The notes beneath the pieces are model-generated. The model had not been told where the DNA came from and made no database searches. It saw only the letters and a program-made list of their open reading frames with translations. Below are positions 43,712 through 52,879 of a stretch of 53,958 nt of DNA, piece after piece. The position numbers were made by a program, and so were the translations under genes. Numbering within the stretch: position 1 is the stretch's first letter; each line of letters starts with the position of its first letter. Source of the DNA: an uncultured Bacilli bacterium (GTDB lineage Bacteria > Bacillota_I > Bacilli_A > RF39 > UBA660); contig CAJUGF010000005.1 in assembly GCA_910585915.1 (NCBI GenBank), positions 4,182-58,139 of the forward strand, given 5' to 3'.

Positions 43712-45306
43712 TATGTTATTTTTGCAGATTTCACTATAGAAATAAAATTAACATTGTCACTATTCTCTGAAGTAAAACCTCTATATTCTTCACTTAATTT
43801 TAATAATGCTTCTATTTTATTGGTGTAATTTTTTATGGTATTAACATAATGATTTAATTTTTGAATTCCTTGTTTATTGAATTCAGAGGCTCCATTACTT
43901 AATGTTTTTGCTCCATTTTGGAGTTCTCTGGTTCCGTCATTAAGTTTTACGGATCCAAGATAAAGGGTATTTATTCCATTTTTTAACTGAACTAGACCAC
44001 TATTTAATTTGGTTGCTCCTGTTTTTGCAGATGTTAGTGCTTGCTCTAAGGTATTTAATAGTGTGTTTAGTTTTTTGCTTAGATTATTTAAATTTGTGAT
44101 AGTACTATCTATTGCAGTGTTGTTTGCTTTTAAAAGTAATATTAATTCGTAAGTTGATTTTACATTTAATAAATTTTGGTCTGTTCCCTTATATTCTTTT
44201 AAATTATATTGTGTATACGTAGTTCCTAATTGTTCTTCTGTCATTTGAGTTTTTTGAATTAAAACATTGATTGTATTTAGATTTTGTGTTTTTAAAGTTT
44301 TAAGATCTTTTAATGAACTTTCTAAGTTAAGATTTGATAATTCTTTTTTTGCTCCTTGTAGAGAAGATACAATCTGTGTTAATCCTTGTTCCAGTGAAGA
44401 TGAACCATTTTGAAGTTCATTAATAGCATTTTGAGTTTTTTTGATTCCTTCTTTTAATTCGTTAGAACCTAGAGATAAAGATTCTGCTCCGCTTGCTAAT
44501 TCTTTTGTTCCTTGTTCTAATTTATCCATATTTTCTTGAAGTTCTCTCATATCGTTATAAAGATTATCCATTTTTTTAAAAATATTTAAATCGGTTTCTT
44601 CTAGTAATTTGGGTGTTGAAATAATATAGATATTATTTAAAGTGAAATTTGTTGTTTTATATGTAATTGTAATATTGTCTAGATGTTCTAATTCTTTTAA
44701 ATTCATACTTTTGGATAGTCCAGGAGATGCAATCCCTATTATCATATTACGTGATCCTGTTCCTGTAACTTTTCCATTGGTAATTGTAATATTTTTGTTA
44801 TATTTACTGTCTAGCATTGTTCCAACAGTTGTTACAAATGGGGTATAAATTTCGGTATTTTGACCATTAATCTTGACTATATTTTTTAAAGTGTTTTCAA
44901 AATTGATGGATATTTTTATATCTCCTTCTTTACCCAGCATTTCTTCTACTGTTTTTTCTTCCTCATTTAAATAGTATTTTATTTCTGTTTTGATTGGTGT
45001 TGCTTTTTCTGTTTTTCCTTGATAGAAAATATCTGATCCATTGGCGTTCCAAGATAATTTATTTTCTTTTTTTTCGAATGTTTCTTCTCCACTGATGTTT
45101 AAAATTTCTTGAAGTTCTGTATCATCTTCTACTGTTTCATTGTTTAACCATGATAAGTGATTTGACACTGTTGTGCTATATGAAGATCCGTCATAGTTAA
45201 GATTTGAGTAGATTGTTTCGCTTTTTTGCATTGCTAAGACAGTGACTGGACTAAAAGCTAATCCAGTGATTAAAGTCAGATTTAATAATTTTTGATATTT
45301 TTTCAT
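43702..45306 (-). CDS. YhgE/Pip-like secreted coiled-coil protein
   Basis: The 534-aa protein has a signal peptide (residues 1-25, ends VLAMQ), a beta-rich part, then heptad repeats of the YhgE/Pip kind (ELASGAESLSLGSNELKEGI, ASGxxxLxxGxxxLxxG). There is no clear C-terminal membrane segment. Such proteins often accompany MMPL exporters; the start lies at the end of the transporter gene, overlapping it by four bases. Confidence 0.78.
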   Translation of the reverse strand: MKKYQKLLNLTLITGLAFSPVTVLAMQKSETIYSNLNYDGSSYSTTVSNHLSWLNNETVEDDTELQEILNISGEETFEKKENKLSWNANGSDIFYQGKTEKATPIKTEIKYYLNEEEKTVEEMLGKEGDIKISINFENTLKNIVKINGQNTEIYTPFVTTVGTMLDSKYNKNITITNGKVTGTGSRNMIIGIASPGLSKSMNLKELEHLDNITITYKTTNFTLNNIYIISTPKLLEETDLNIFKKMDNLYNDMRELQENMDKLEQGTKELASGAESLSLGSNELKEGIKKTQNAINELQNGSSSLEQGLTQIVSSLQGAKKELSNLNLESSLKDLKTLKTQNLNTINVLIQKTQMTEEQLGTTYTQYNLKEYKGTDQNLLNVKSTYELILLLKANNTAIDSTITNLNNLSKKLNTLLNTLEQALTSAKTGATKLNSGLVQLKNGINTLYLGSVKLNDGTRELQNGAKTLSNGASEFNKQGIQKLNHYVNTIKNYTNKIEALLKLSEEYRGFTSENSDNVNFISIVKSAKITYKR

Positions 45307-47369
45307 TTTTTACCTTCTTTCATACCATATGTGGTTTTTATAATGATTGAATCCAAGAGTAGTAAGAATGCAGGGAGAACCAATGTTACAACGAACATAC
45401 TGATAATTGCTCCTCTTGATAATAGGTTACAGATGGACCCGATCATATCGATTTTGGAATATACTGCTACTCCAAAGGTTGCCGCAAAGAAACATAGTGC
45501 AGAAACAATGATGGATGGAACTGTTTTTTCTAATGTAGTAATCATTGCATTATTTTTATTTTTTATTTTTCTTTCTTCTAAGTAAGTTGTAGACATTAAT
45601 ATTGCATAGTCAATGGTAGCACCCAATTGAATGGTTCCTACTACAATGGATGCAATAAATGGAAGTTTCACTCCTGTAAAATATGCAATTGCCATATTTG
45701 CAAAAATTGCAAATTCAATGACTATTACTAAAATAATTGGCAAACTCACTGATTTTAAAACTATTAGCATAAGAATAAAAATGATGATGATAGAAAAGTA
45801 GTTTACCATTAAAAAGTCATGATCTGCTATTTCTACTAAATCTTTGGTAAGAGCTCCTTCTCCTGCTACAATTGCATTATTATCGTATTTTTTTACGATA
45901 TCAGAAATCTTCCCAATTTGTTCATTTAGTTCATTACTTGCTATTTCAAATTGTGAGTTTACTAGCATTAGTTGATAATTATCATTTTCAAAGTTATTAG
46001 AAATTTCTTCAGGAATCATTGATAGTGGAATTCCTATTTTTTCTATACTTGATAAAGAAAGAACGTTATCTATTCCATCTAATTCTTCTAATTCTGTTAT
46101 CAATTTTTGCTTGTCATTTAAATTCATATTTTTATCCATTAATATGATTTCTGGAGATATGATATTAAAATCATTGGCTAGGTTTTTATTGGCAATTCTA
46201 CTTGGTAAGGTTTCTGGTAGAGATTCATCTAATTTGTAATAAACTTCTACACGATTGTTTCCTATGCAAGCTGGTATTGCAAGTATTAAGAAAATTATCA
46301 GAATTGGTTTATAAAATTTAATCGCAATTTCTTGAAGTTTTTTAAATTTGGGAAATATTACTTTATGTTTTGTTTTTTCTAAATACTTATCAAAAACTAG
46401 AAGTAGGGCTGGGAAAAGGGTTAAAACACAGATTAATCCACAAATGACACCTTTTGCCATTACTATTCCAATGTCACTTCCAAGAGTTAAGCTCATAGCG
46501 CAAAGACTTAAAAATCCCGCTATTGTTGTCAATGAAGATCCAATGATTGATGAAAATGTTTCTTTAATGGCTTCTTCCATAGCTAATTTTTTGTTCTTTT
46601 GTTTTTCTTTTTGCTGTTCATATTTATGATATAAAAATATAGAGAAGTCCATCGTTACTCCAAGTTGTAAAACAGCAGTGATTGCTTGTGTTATATAAGA
46701 AATTTGTCCTAAGAAAATGTTTGTTCCTAAGTTATAAATAATGGCAAATCCAATATTTCCTAGTAAGAAAAATGGTATTAGATAGGAATCGGTTGCAAAC
46801 ATTAAAACTATAATACAGAATACAACTGCTAATATGATATATGCTACCATTTCTTCATTTGATATATTCATTGTATCTAAGACCATGGATGTCATACCAC
46901 TTACTTTAGACGCATCATCTACGACTATTCTTAAATCTTCAATTGCATTCATGGTGTTTTCATCGGATATTGCATCTTTAAAAGTTACAAGTATTAATGT
47001 TTGGTCATTTTGATAAACTTTTTCTAGAATATCTTCTGGTATCATACTCATTGGAATGGATGTATCGGTGAGGTCAGCAATTGATAAAACTTGATTTACA
47101 CCATCAATTTGTTTTATTTTTCTTTCTAATTTTATTAGATTTAAATTATCTTTTTCTGTTGTCATTATAAATGAGAAGGCACCGATTCCAAACTCATTTG
47201 TAAGGATGTCTTGTCCTTCAATAGTTTCTATATCTTTTGGTAAATAAGATAGAATATCGTAATTAATTTTGGTGTTTATTGCACCATATGCTGCTGGAAT
47301 GAGTAATAAGCAGGAAATGATTACGATTAAGAAACTATGATTGGCAATCCATCTTGCACTTTTTTTCAT
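45303..47369 (-). CDS. MMPL/RND-family exporter
   Basis: The 688-aa protein has two repeated halves, each with a large outside loop after the first membrane helix and a group of five to six helices (about 12 in all). LGVTMDFSIFLYHKYEQ and LGATIDYAILMSTTYLEER are the paired helix-4 regions with the proton-relay Asp. It exports lipids or hydrophobic drugs. The divergent TetR gene and operator suggest it is induced by a substrate. Confidence 0.9.
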   Translation of the reverse strand: MKKSARWIANHSFLIVIISCLLLIPAAYGAINTKINYDILSYLPKDIETIEGQDILTNEFGIGAFSFIMTTEKDNLNLIKLERKIKQIDGVNQVLSIADLTDTSIPMSMIPEDILEKVYQNDQTLILVTFKDAISDENTMNAIEDLRIVVDDASKVSGMTSMVLDTMNISNEEMVAYIILAVVFCIIVLMFATDSYLIPFFLLGNIGFAIIYNLGTNIFLGQISYITQAITAVLQLGVTMDFSIFLYHKYEQQKEKQKNKKLAMEEAIKETFSSIIGSSLTTIAGFLSLCAMSLTLGSDIGIVMAKGVICGLICVLTLFPALLLVFDKYLEKTKHKVIFPKFKKLQEIAIKFYKPILIIFLILAIPACIGNNRVEVYYKLDESLPETLPSRIANKNLANDFNIISPEIILMDKNMNLNDKQKLITELEELDGIDNVLSLSSIEKIGIPLSMIPEEISNNFENDNYQLMLVNSQFEIASNELNEQIGKISDIVKKYDNNAIVAGEGALTKDLVEIADHDFLMVNYFSIIIIFILMLIVLKSVSLPIILVIVIEFAIFANMAIAYFTGVKLPFIASIVVGTIQLGATIDYAILMSTTYLEERKIKNKNNAMITTLEKTVPSIIVSALCFFAATFGVAVYSKIDMIGSICNLLSRGAIISMFVVTLVLPAFLLLLDSIIIKTTYGMKEGKK

Positions 47370-47434
47370 AATTCACCTCTTTCGACATGATATTATATTC
47401 TTTAGCATCAAAAATAGCAGTTACAATAAGTCTT

Positions 47435-47458
47435 ATTCTGTTGGATATCCAACAGAAT
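47435..47458. promoter_or_regulatory. TetR operator palindrome
   Basis: A perfect 24-bp palindrome with arms ATTCTGTTGGAT and ATCCAACAGAAT lies between the divergent MMPL and TetR genes. A related half (TGTCGGATATG, about 47491-47501) lies nearer the TetR start. Confidence 0.85.
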
Positions 47459-47549
47459 GTAAAAAAACGTCTGTATAGTTAAACAACATGTGTCGGATAT
47501 GTTTACAACTTATTTTTTTCTTTTTATAATATGTCAGAGGTGAATTCTA

Positions 47550-48107
47550 ATGGATAAACGTGTTTTAAAAACAAAGAAAAGTTTGTATGATTCTTTGCTT
47601 CATTTGATGGGGGAGCATTCTTTTGAAGAGATTAGGGTATCAGAAATATGTGATAAAGCTATGACCAATCGTTCTACTTTTTATGCACACTTTGAAGATA
47701 AGTATGCATTGCTTAGTTCTTTACTTTTAGATTTAAAAGAAATGTTAAAACAAGAGCTAGAAAAAAATGATCGTATAATGAATTCAAAAGATTTTTATAT
47801 GGAATGTATTCGGTTGCTACTTCTTCATATTGAAACAAATAAAGGAATTTATTTGCCTCTTTTGCTTAATAATAAGAATAGTATTGCAATGGACATGATT
47901 TATAGTACTTTGATTGAGGATGTTACGAAGCGAATGAAAGAAGAACAGAAACCTCAAAATGTTATTATTCCTGTTGATTTCGTGTCTCACTTTTATGTAG
48001 GAGCAATTTTTCAGGTTGGTATGAAATGGATTCAATCAAAAGATTATTATTCAAAGGAAGAAATTATTGAATTTTTGGATCAACTGATTCCTGAAACGTT
48101 ATTTTAG
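47550..48107 (+). CDS. TetR-family regulator
   Basis: The 185-aa protein has the TetR HTH at residues about 20-50 (EHSFEEIRVSEICDKAMTNRSTFYAHFEDKYALL) and a helical C-terminal domain of the TetR_C type. GAGGTG precedes the ATG. It most likely represses the divergent MMPL operon and itself through the palindrome at 47435. Confidence 0.92.
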   Translation: MDKRVLKTKKSLYDSLLHLMGEHSFEEIRVSEICDKAMTNRSTFYAHFEDKYALLSSLLLDLKEMLKQELEKNDRIMNSKDFYMECIRLLLLHIETNKGIYLPLLLNNKNSIAMDMIYSTLIEDVTKRMKEEQKPQNVIIPVDFVSHFYVGAIFQVGMKWIQSKDYYSKEEIIEFLDQLIPETLF

Positions 48108-48180
48108 TTTTTTTTCGAAATCTCAATCTTAGTGTTATAATGTCTTTAGAACTAGAGTTTATTGAAATAGAGGGATGATA

Positions 48181-50319
48181 ATGGATCAGATGAAAGAATA
48201 TCAATATCGAAGTGAAATTAAAAAGTATCGTGAGGAGATTGAACAGTTAAAAGCACAAAATGTTCATTTAAATTTGGATATGCAAAGTGTTCGAGATGAT
48301 TTTGGTAAAGTGTTACAGAGTAAGAGTTGGAAGGTAACAAAGCCTTTGCGGTATGTGACAAATAAAATTAGTAAAAAAGAATCAGCCAAAGTAGAGTCTT
48401 TTCCTTCTTCAAATGTCTATTCTTATGATTATCATGAAGTTCCAAGTTATGTTAGTGAGTATCAGGAAAATATTAGTTTTGAGGGGATTACCCCGCTTGT
48501 TAAAACGATTGCTTTTTATTTACCACAGTACCATAGTATTCCTGAGAATGATAAGTGGTGGGGAAAAGATTTTACAGAATGGACAAATACTAAAAAGTCA
48601 AAGCCTCTTTTTGATGGTCATTATATGCCAAGGGAACCTCATGATGATTTTGGATATTATAATTTAGAAGATGTAGAAGTCTTGAAAAAGCAAGTAAATT
48701 TAGCGAAGCAGCATGGATTATATGGTTTTGCCTTTTATTATTATTGGTTTTCTGGAAAAAGACTTTTGGAGAAACCACTTGACTTGTTACTTTCTCATCC
48801 AGAAATAGATTTTCCATTTATTCTATGTTGGGCAAATGAAAATTGGACTAGGACTTGGGATGGTCTTGAGAATGAAGTATTGATTAAGCAAGATTATTTG
48901 GATGAAGATCCCTATAATTTTATAAGTGACTTAAAGAAATATGTAGATGATGAGCGCTATATTAAAGTGGATGGAAAACCAGTTATTATGGTTTATAATC
49001 CAAAGGCAATTCCTGATTTTGCAACAGTTTGTGAAAAGTGGAGAGTTGCAGCACGCAATCTTGGAATTGGAGAAATTATAATTTGGAGTAAAACAGAAGT
49101 AGCTTTGAATGATGATCGTAATTCTCCTTTTGTAGATGGAGAATTTGATTTTGCTCCTCATGGTTTTTGTTTGCCAGGTGATCAGATTACAGGGATTTCA
49201 AATGTTTCTAATATTGTGAATTATTCAAAGTTAGTTCAAAATTTATGGGATACTTATGAAAATCATTATCCAACTCGTCCTTTTCAATATTCTGTTATGA
49301 TGGGTTGGGATAATTCTGCAAGACGACAAAAAGGATTTAAGATTTATTATAATTATTCTTTGGAAGCATTTTATTTGTGGACTCAAATTGTTATGAAAAA
49401 GTTAAAACAGAATGATTTTGATAATACTTTTTTGTTTGTGAATGCTTGGAATGAATGGGGAGAAGGTACATATTTAGAGCCTGATAAACGTTATGGCTAT
49501 GCTAATATTAATACTTTGTCGAAAGCAATTTGCGGTATTCCTTTTCATGCTTCTTTTAAGGTGATTCATGGAGTTCATAAAAATATTGTTCAGGGTGCTT
49601 CACTTGCTATTCAGTGTCATGTTTATTATGTTGACTTACTTGAAAGTATTTTAAAGCAACTTGCTTATATTCCAGTTTCTTATGATTTGTATATTTCAAC
49701 GGATTCTACTGATAAAAAGAAAGAAATTGTTAAAATATTAAAAGAATATAAAATTACGAAATATCATGTTCAGGTGTTTGAAAATCGAGGGAGAGATATT
49801 TTGCCAATGTTGTTACAAATGAAGGATCATATCTCGAAATACGATTATTTTTTGCATCTTCATACAAAGAAGAGTAAAACATTAGATAATGGACAAGAGT
49901 GGCGTAAATATTTGTTTTCTAATTTATTGGGCTCTAAATCCAATGTGAATGCTATATTATCGCATTTTGCAAAGAACGAAAAATTAGGACTTGTTTATCC
50001 TATACCTCATCCAGCTTCTTATTGGCAATTGATTAATCCAAATGGAGCTGTTGGTGGTAATCGTAAGTTATTAGAAAGATTATTTTCCTATTATGGTTTA
50101 TCACTTGATGATATTAATCCTTTCATGACATTTCCACATGGATCAATGTTTTGGGCAAGAGTGGATGCTATTCAAGAGTTATTTTCTTCTTTTGAAGAAG
50201 ATCAATTTGATGAAGAAAAGGGGCAGCTTGATCAAACTTATGCACATGCTATTGAGCGAATTTTTGATGTACTTGCTAGAAAAAATGGATATGAGGTATT
50301 AGAGACTTTAAATGATTAG
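48181..50319 (+). CDS. WbsX-like glycosyltransferase fused to a RgpF-like domain
   Basis: Start at ATG 48181 after GAGGG; the ATG at 48175 is directly on the SD. The 712-aa protein has an N-terminal coiled coil (1-50) and a WbsX/GH99-like domain (about 100-440: FYLPQYHSIPENDKWWGKDFTEWTNTKK, WANENWTRTWDG, NAWNEWGEG). A RgpF rhamnan-synthesis-like domain follows (about 460-700, ENRGRDILPML, HLHTKKS). Such proteins build cell-surface polysaccharide. No other glycan genes are near it. Confidence 0.9.
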   Translation: MDQMKEYQYRSEIKKYREEIEQLKAQNVHLNLDMQSVRDDFGKVLQSKSWKVTKPLRYVTNKISKKESAKVESFPSSNVYSYDYHEVPSYVSEYQENISFEGITPLVKTIAFYLPQYHSIPENDKWWGKDFTEWTNTKKSKPLFDGHYMPREPHDDFGYYNLEDVEVLKKQVNLAKQHGLYGFAFYYYWFSGKRLLEKPLDLLLSHPEIDFPFILCWANENWTRTWDGLENEVLIKQDYLDEDPYNFISDLKKYVDDERYIKVDGKPVIMVYNPKAIPDFATVCEKWRVAARNLGIGEIIIWSKTEVALNDDRNSPFVDGEFDFAPHGFCLPGDQITGISNVSNIVNYSKLVQNLWDTYENHYPTRPFQYSVMMGWDNSARRQKGFKIYYNYSLEAFYLWTQIVMKKLKQNDFDNTFLFVNAWNEWGEGTYLEPDKRYGYANINTLSKAICGIPFHASFKVIHGVHKNIVQGASLAIQCHVYYVDLLESILKQLAYIPVSYDLYISTDSTDKKKEIVKILKEYKITKYHVQVFENRGRDILPMLLQMKDHISKYDYFLHLHTKKSKTLDNGQEWRKYLFSNLLGSKSNVNAILSHFAKNEKLGLVYPIPHPASYWQLINPNGAVGGNRKLLERLFSYYGLSLDDINPFMTFPHGSMFWARVDAIQELFSSFEEDQFDEEKGQLDQTYAHAIERIFDVLARKNGYEVLETLND

Positions 50320-50390
50320 TATCTTCATACAAAATTTATTTTTTATTATTTTGGTGTTTTTGAAATAAATATTTTTTTAAAAAGAGATTA

Positions 50391-50428
50391 AACTTATTTT
50401 CCATAATAAATTGGAAAATAAGTTTTTT
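50391..50428 (+). terminator. Terminator of the WbsX-RgpF gene
   Basis: Perfect 13-bp stem AACTTATTTTCCA / TGGAAAATAAGTT with T7. Confidence 0.88.
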
Positions 50429-50464
50429 TAATTTTTTTAAAATTTTTATAAAGTGTGTTATTTT

Positions 50465-50483
50465 TACCAATTTTTGGTATAAT
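50465..50483 (+). promoter_or_regulatory. -10 element with overlapping operator-like palindrome
   Basis: TACCAA / TTGGTA (50465-50470, 50474-50479) is a perfect inverted repeat with a three-base centre and overlaps TATAAT (50478-50483) before the IbrA-like gene. Confidence 0.5.
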
Positions 50484-50532
50484 TAATTATGGAAAAATTT
50501 GCCAAAAAAATATAGAATTGGTGGTAGTATTT

Positions 50533-51837
50533 ATGCCAAAGGTATATCTTGATAAAGATGTTTATACTGCTGCTTTGGAGCGTTTTGAATATGTTTTTAC
50601 ACATTTTGATAATTATTATTTCTCAGTTAGTGGAGGAAAAGATAGTAGTGTAATGTTGCAATTAGCTGCTCGAGTAGCAAGAAAACATCATAAAAAAATT
50701 AGTGTAATGTACGTGGATTTTGAAGCCCAATATCAAATGACAATTCATCATATTGAGACTTTAATTCGAGAAGTTAGTGATGTGTTAGAGCAGTGGTATT
50801 GGATTTGTCTTCCAATGTCTCTTCGTAATGCAGTCAGTGTTATTCAACCAAAATGGGTCTGTTGGAATAAAGCTGAGCAAGATATTTGGGTTCGAGATAT
50901 GCCTTCTAATATGTGGGTAATTAATGAGGATAATATACCAAAAGAATGGACTTGGTTTAAATTTGGTATGGAATTTGAGCAGTTTATTTTGTTCTTTGGG
51001 GATTGGTTTAATAAAACACATGGTGGAGTTACTGCTTGTGGTATAGGAATACGATCTGATGAGAGTTTGAATCGTTTTCGAACAATTACTAATTATTCTA
51101 AGGTAAAGTATGAAGATATTCATTGGACAACACGCGTAAAAATACGAAATAACGATACAAATGTTTATAATTTTTATCCTATGTATGATTGGAAAACAAC
51201 TGATATTTGGACAGCTGTATCTCGTTTGGATTTAAAGTTTAATCAAGTGTATGAGCAACTTCATAAAAATGGTGTTCCTTTGTCAGAACAGAGATTGTGT
51301 CAGCCATATGGAGATGATCAGCGAAAAAGTTTAAATCAATTTCGGGCTTTGGAATATGAAACTTGGGAACGAGTGTTAAGACGAGTTCATGGTGTGAATT
51401 TCGGTAATATTTATTGTAGGACTAGTGTACTTGGAATGATTAAAACTGAAAAGCCTGCTGGTATGTCTTGGCAAGAGTATACTGTTTTTTTGTTGGAGAG
51501 CTTAGGACTTTATGTTCCTGAATTACGTGATCATTATTATCATAAAATTAAATCTTTTTTTCAGTGGTATGAAAGTAAAAAAGGTGTTTCTGTTTCTGAG
51601 GTTCGTGATGAGGAACCCAAATCTTTAGAAAATGCTAAAAAAATTGCTAGTTGGAGAAGAATTGCGAGAGCTATAGAACATAATGATTTTTGGATGAAAC
51701 GATTAAGTTTTAGTCAAAATCAACATGATGTACGTAAACTTTTTGAATTACAAAAAAAATATCAACATTTGAAGTTGATTGATGAAGAAATTAATGATAA
51801 AGATTTAAGAAATTTGCATGGTGTTATAAATAGTTAG
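50533..51837 (+). CDS. PAPS-reductase-family protein, IbrA-like (DUF3440)
   Basis: Start at ATG 50533 after GGTGG; upstream starts would begin in the promoter. The 434-aa protein has the PP-loop SGGKDSS (33-39), DFEAQYQMTI, GIRSDESLNRFR, YDWKTTDIWTAV and a C-terminal region (LCQPYGDDQRKSLNQF, YCRTSVLGMIK) typical of IbrA. PP-loop enzymes activate a substrate with ATP for sulfur or amide chemistry. E. coli IbrA/IbrB activate immunoglobulin-binding protein genes by an unknown route. A GNAT-like and a ParB-like gene follow in the same operon. Confidence 0.88.
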   Translation: MPKVYLDKDVYTAALERFEYVFTHFDNYYFSVSGGKDSSVMLQLAARVARKHHKKISVMYVDFEAQYQMTIHHIETLIREVSDVLEQWYWICLPMSLRNAVSVIQPKWVCWNKAEQDIWVRDMPSNMWVINEDNIPKEWTWFKFGMEFEQFILFFGDWFNKTHGGVTACGIGIRSDESLNRFRTITNYSKVKYEDIHWTTRVKIRNNDTNVYNFYPMYDWKTTDIWTAVSRLDLKFNQVYEQLHKNGVPLSEQRLCQPYGDDQRKSLNQFRALEYETWERVLRRVHGVNFGNIYCRTSVLGMIKTEKPAGMSWQEYTVFLLESLGLYVPELRDHYYHKIKSFFQWYESKKGVSVSEVRDEEPKSLENAKKIASWRRIARAIEHNDFWMKRLSFSQNQHDVRKLFELQKKYQHLKLIDEEINDKDLRNLHGVINS

Positions 51838-51850
51838 GTGTGGTGAAGAA

Positions 51851-52258
51851 ATGTTTGAAGTAAAGGAATTTATTGATACATGTAATAATGAAGAATTTTA
51901 TGGTTATATGGGAAGATTTTTTGCAGAGCGTATTTTTCGAAGAGAGTTGCCTTATTTGATTAATGATAGTGAAAAGATTTGGTATTTGTTTTTTGATCAG
52001 AATCAATTGGCAGGTTTTTGTGGGGTAGTAATGAATCAAAATAGTACATCTTTTTCTGATTTTTATTTACTTCCTACTTATCGTAGCGAAAAGAATAAAA
52101 AATATTTAGCAAAATATATGTTGAATTTATATAAAACCGAAAAAATTCGTATTTTAACTAATTCTGAAGATGAGATGAAAATGTGGGAAGATTTAGGCTT
52201 TTTAAAAGCTGGTCATAAGGGAAGTTATATTTCTTATGTTTATGGAGAAATAGTATGA
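51851..52258 (+). CDS. GNAT-like acetyltransferase in the IbrAB operon
   Basis: The 135-aa protein has a GNAT-like core (WYLFFDQNQLAGFCGVVMNQNSTSFSDFYLLPTYRSEKNKKYLAKYML ... WEDLGFLKAGHKGSYISYVYG), where the R/Q-x-x-G-x-A/G loop is weak (RSEKNKKYL). It lies 13 bases after the IbrA gene and overlaps the IbrB gene by four bases (ATGA). Its fixed place suggests it works on the same target. Confidence 0.65.
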   Translation: MFEVKEFIDTCNNEEFYGYMGRFFAERIFRRELPYLINDSEKIWYLFFDQNQLAGFCGVVMNQNSTSFSDFYLLPTYRSEKNKKYLAKYMLNLYKTEKIRILTNSEDEMKMWEDLGFLKAGHKGSYISYVYGEIV

Positions 52259-52800
52259 AAGTAAAAATTGATTATCCTGTTTTAAATGTGAAACTTGTTC
52301 CTTTAAAGAAAGTGGAAGCTAATGATTATAATCCAAATAAAGTTGCTCGTCCTGAATTGCAGTTGTTAAAGTTATCTATTTTACAAGATGGTTATACACA
52401 ACCTATTGTTTGTTATTATGATGAAGAGAATGATAAGTATATTATAGTTGATGGATTTCATCGGTATTTTTGTGCCAAACGTTATTTTAATTTAAAAGAG
52501 ATTCCAGTGGTAGTTATAGAAAAAGATTTATCTAATCGAATGGCTTCTACAATTCGTCATAATAGGGCACGTGGAACGCATCAAATTCATGATATGAGTA
52601 ACATTGTTTTAGAACTTACCGCTTATGGATGGAGTGATGAAAAAATTTGTTTTGAACTTGGTATGGATATGGATGAAGTGATTCGCTTAAAACAGATTAC
52701 AGGTTTAAAGGAGGCTTTTCAAAATCATGAGTTTAGTAAATCTTGGGATGAGTTTGAAACAAAGTATTATTCAGAGGAAAAAGAAAAAATTACGCAATAA
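52255..52800 (+). CDS. ParB/Srx-fold protein, IbrB-like
   Basis: The 181-aa protein has the ParB N-terminal pattern: NDYNPNKVARPELQLLKLSILQDGYTQPIV, then VDGFHRYFCAKRYF (66-77) and the RHNRARGTHQIHDM stretch (101-114) typical of IbrB. A small helical HTH-like part follows. ParB/Srx folds bind or cut nucleic acid and use ATP or CTP. With IbrA and the GNAT-like gene it makes a three-gene unit. Confidence 0.88.
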   Translation: MKVKIDYPVLNVKLVPLKKVEANDYNPNKVARPELQLLKLSILQDGYTQPIVCYYDEENDKYIIVDGFHRYFCAKRYFNLKEIPVVVIEKDLSNRMASTIRHNRARGTHQIHDMSNIVLELTAYGWSDEKICFELGMDMDEVIRLKQITGLKEAFQNHEFSKSWDEFETKYYSEEKEKITQ

Positions 52801-52879
52801 TGTTTTTGAAAATATTTTGTCATATTTTGTTCTTTTCTTTTTAAAATAGTGTTATACTTTTTAGAGGAAAGGAGTTTAT

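Noticed and set aside
44642..46629. Plus-strand ORFs of 68, 97 and 93 aa opposite the YhgE/Pip-like and MMPL genes
   Set aside because: They are mirror readings of hydrophobic or heptad-rich coding sequence without SD sites or family matches.
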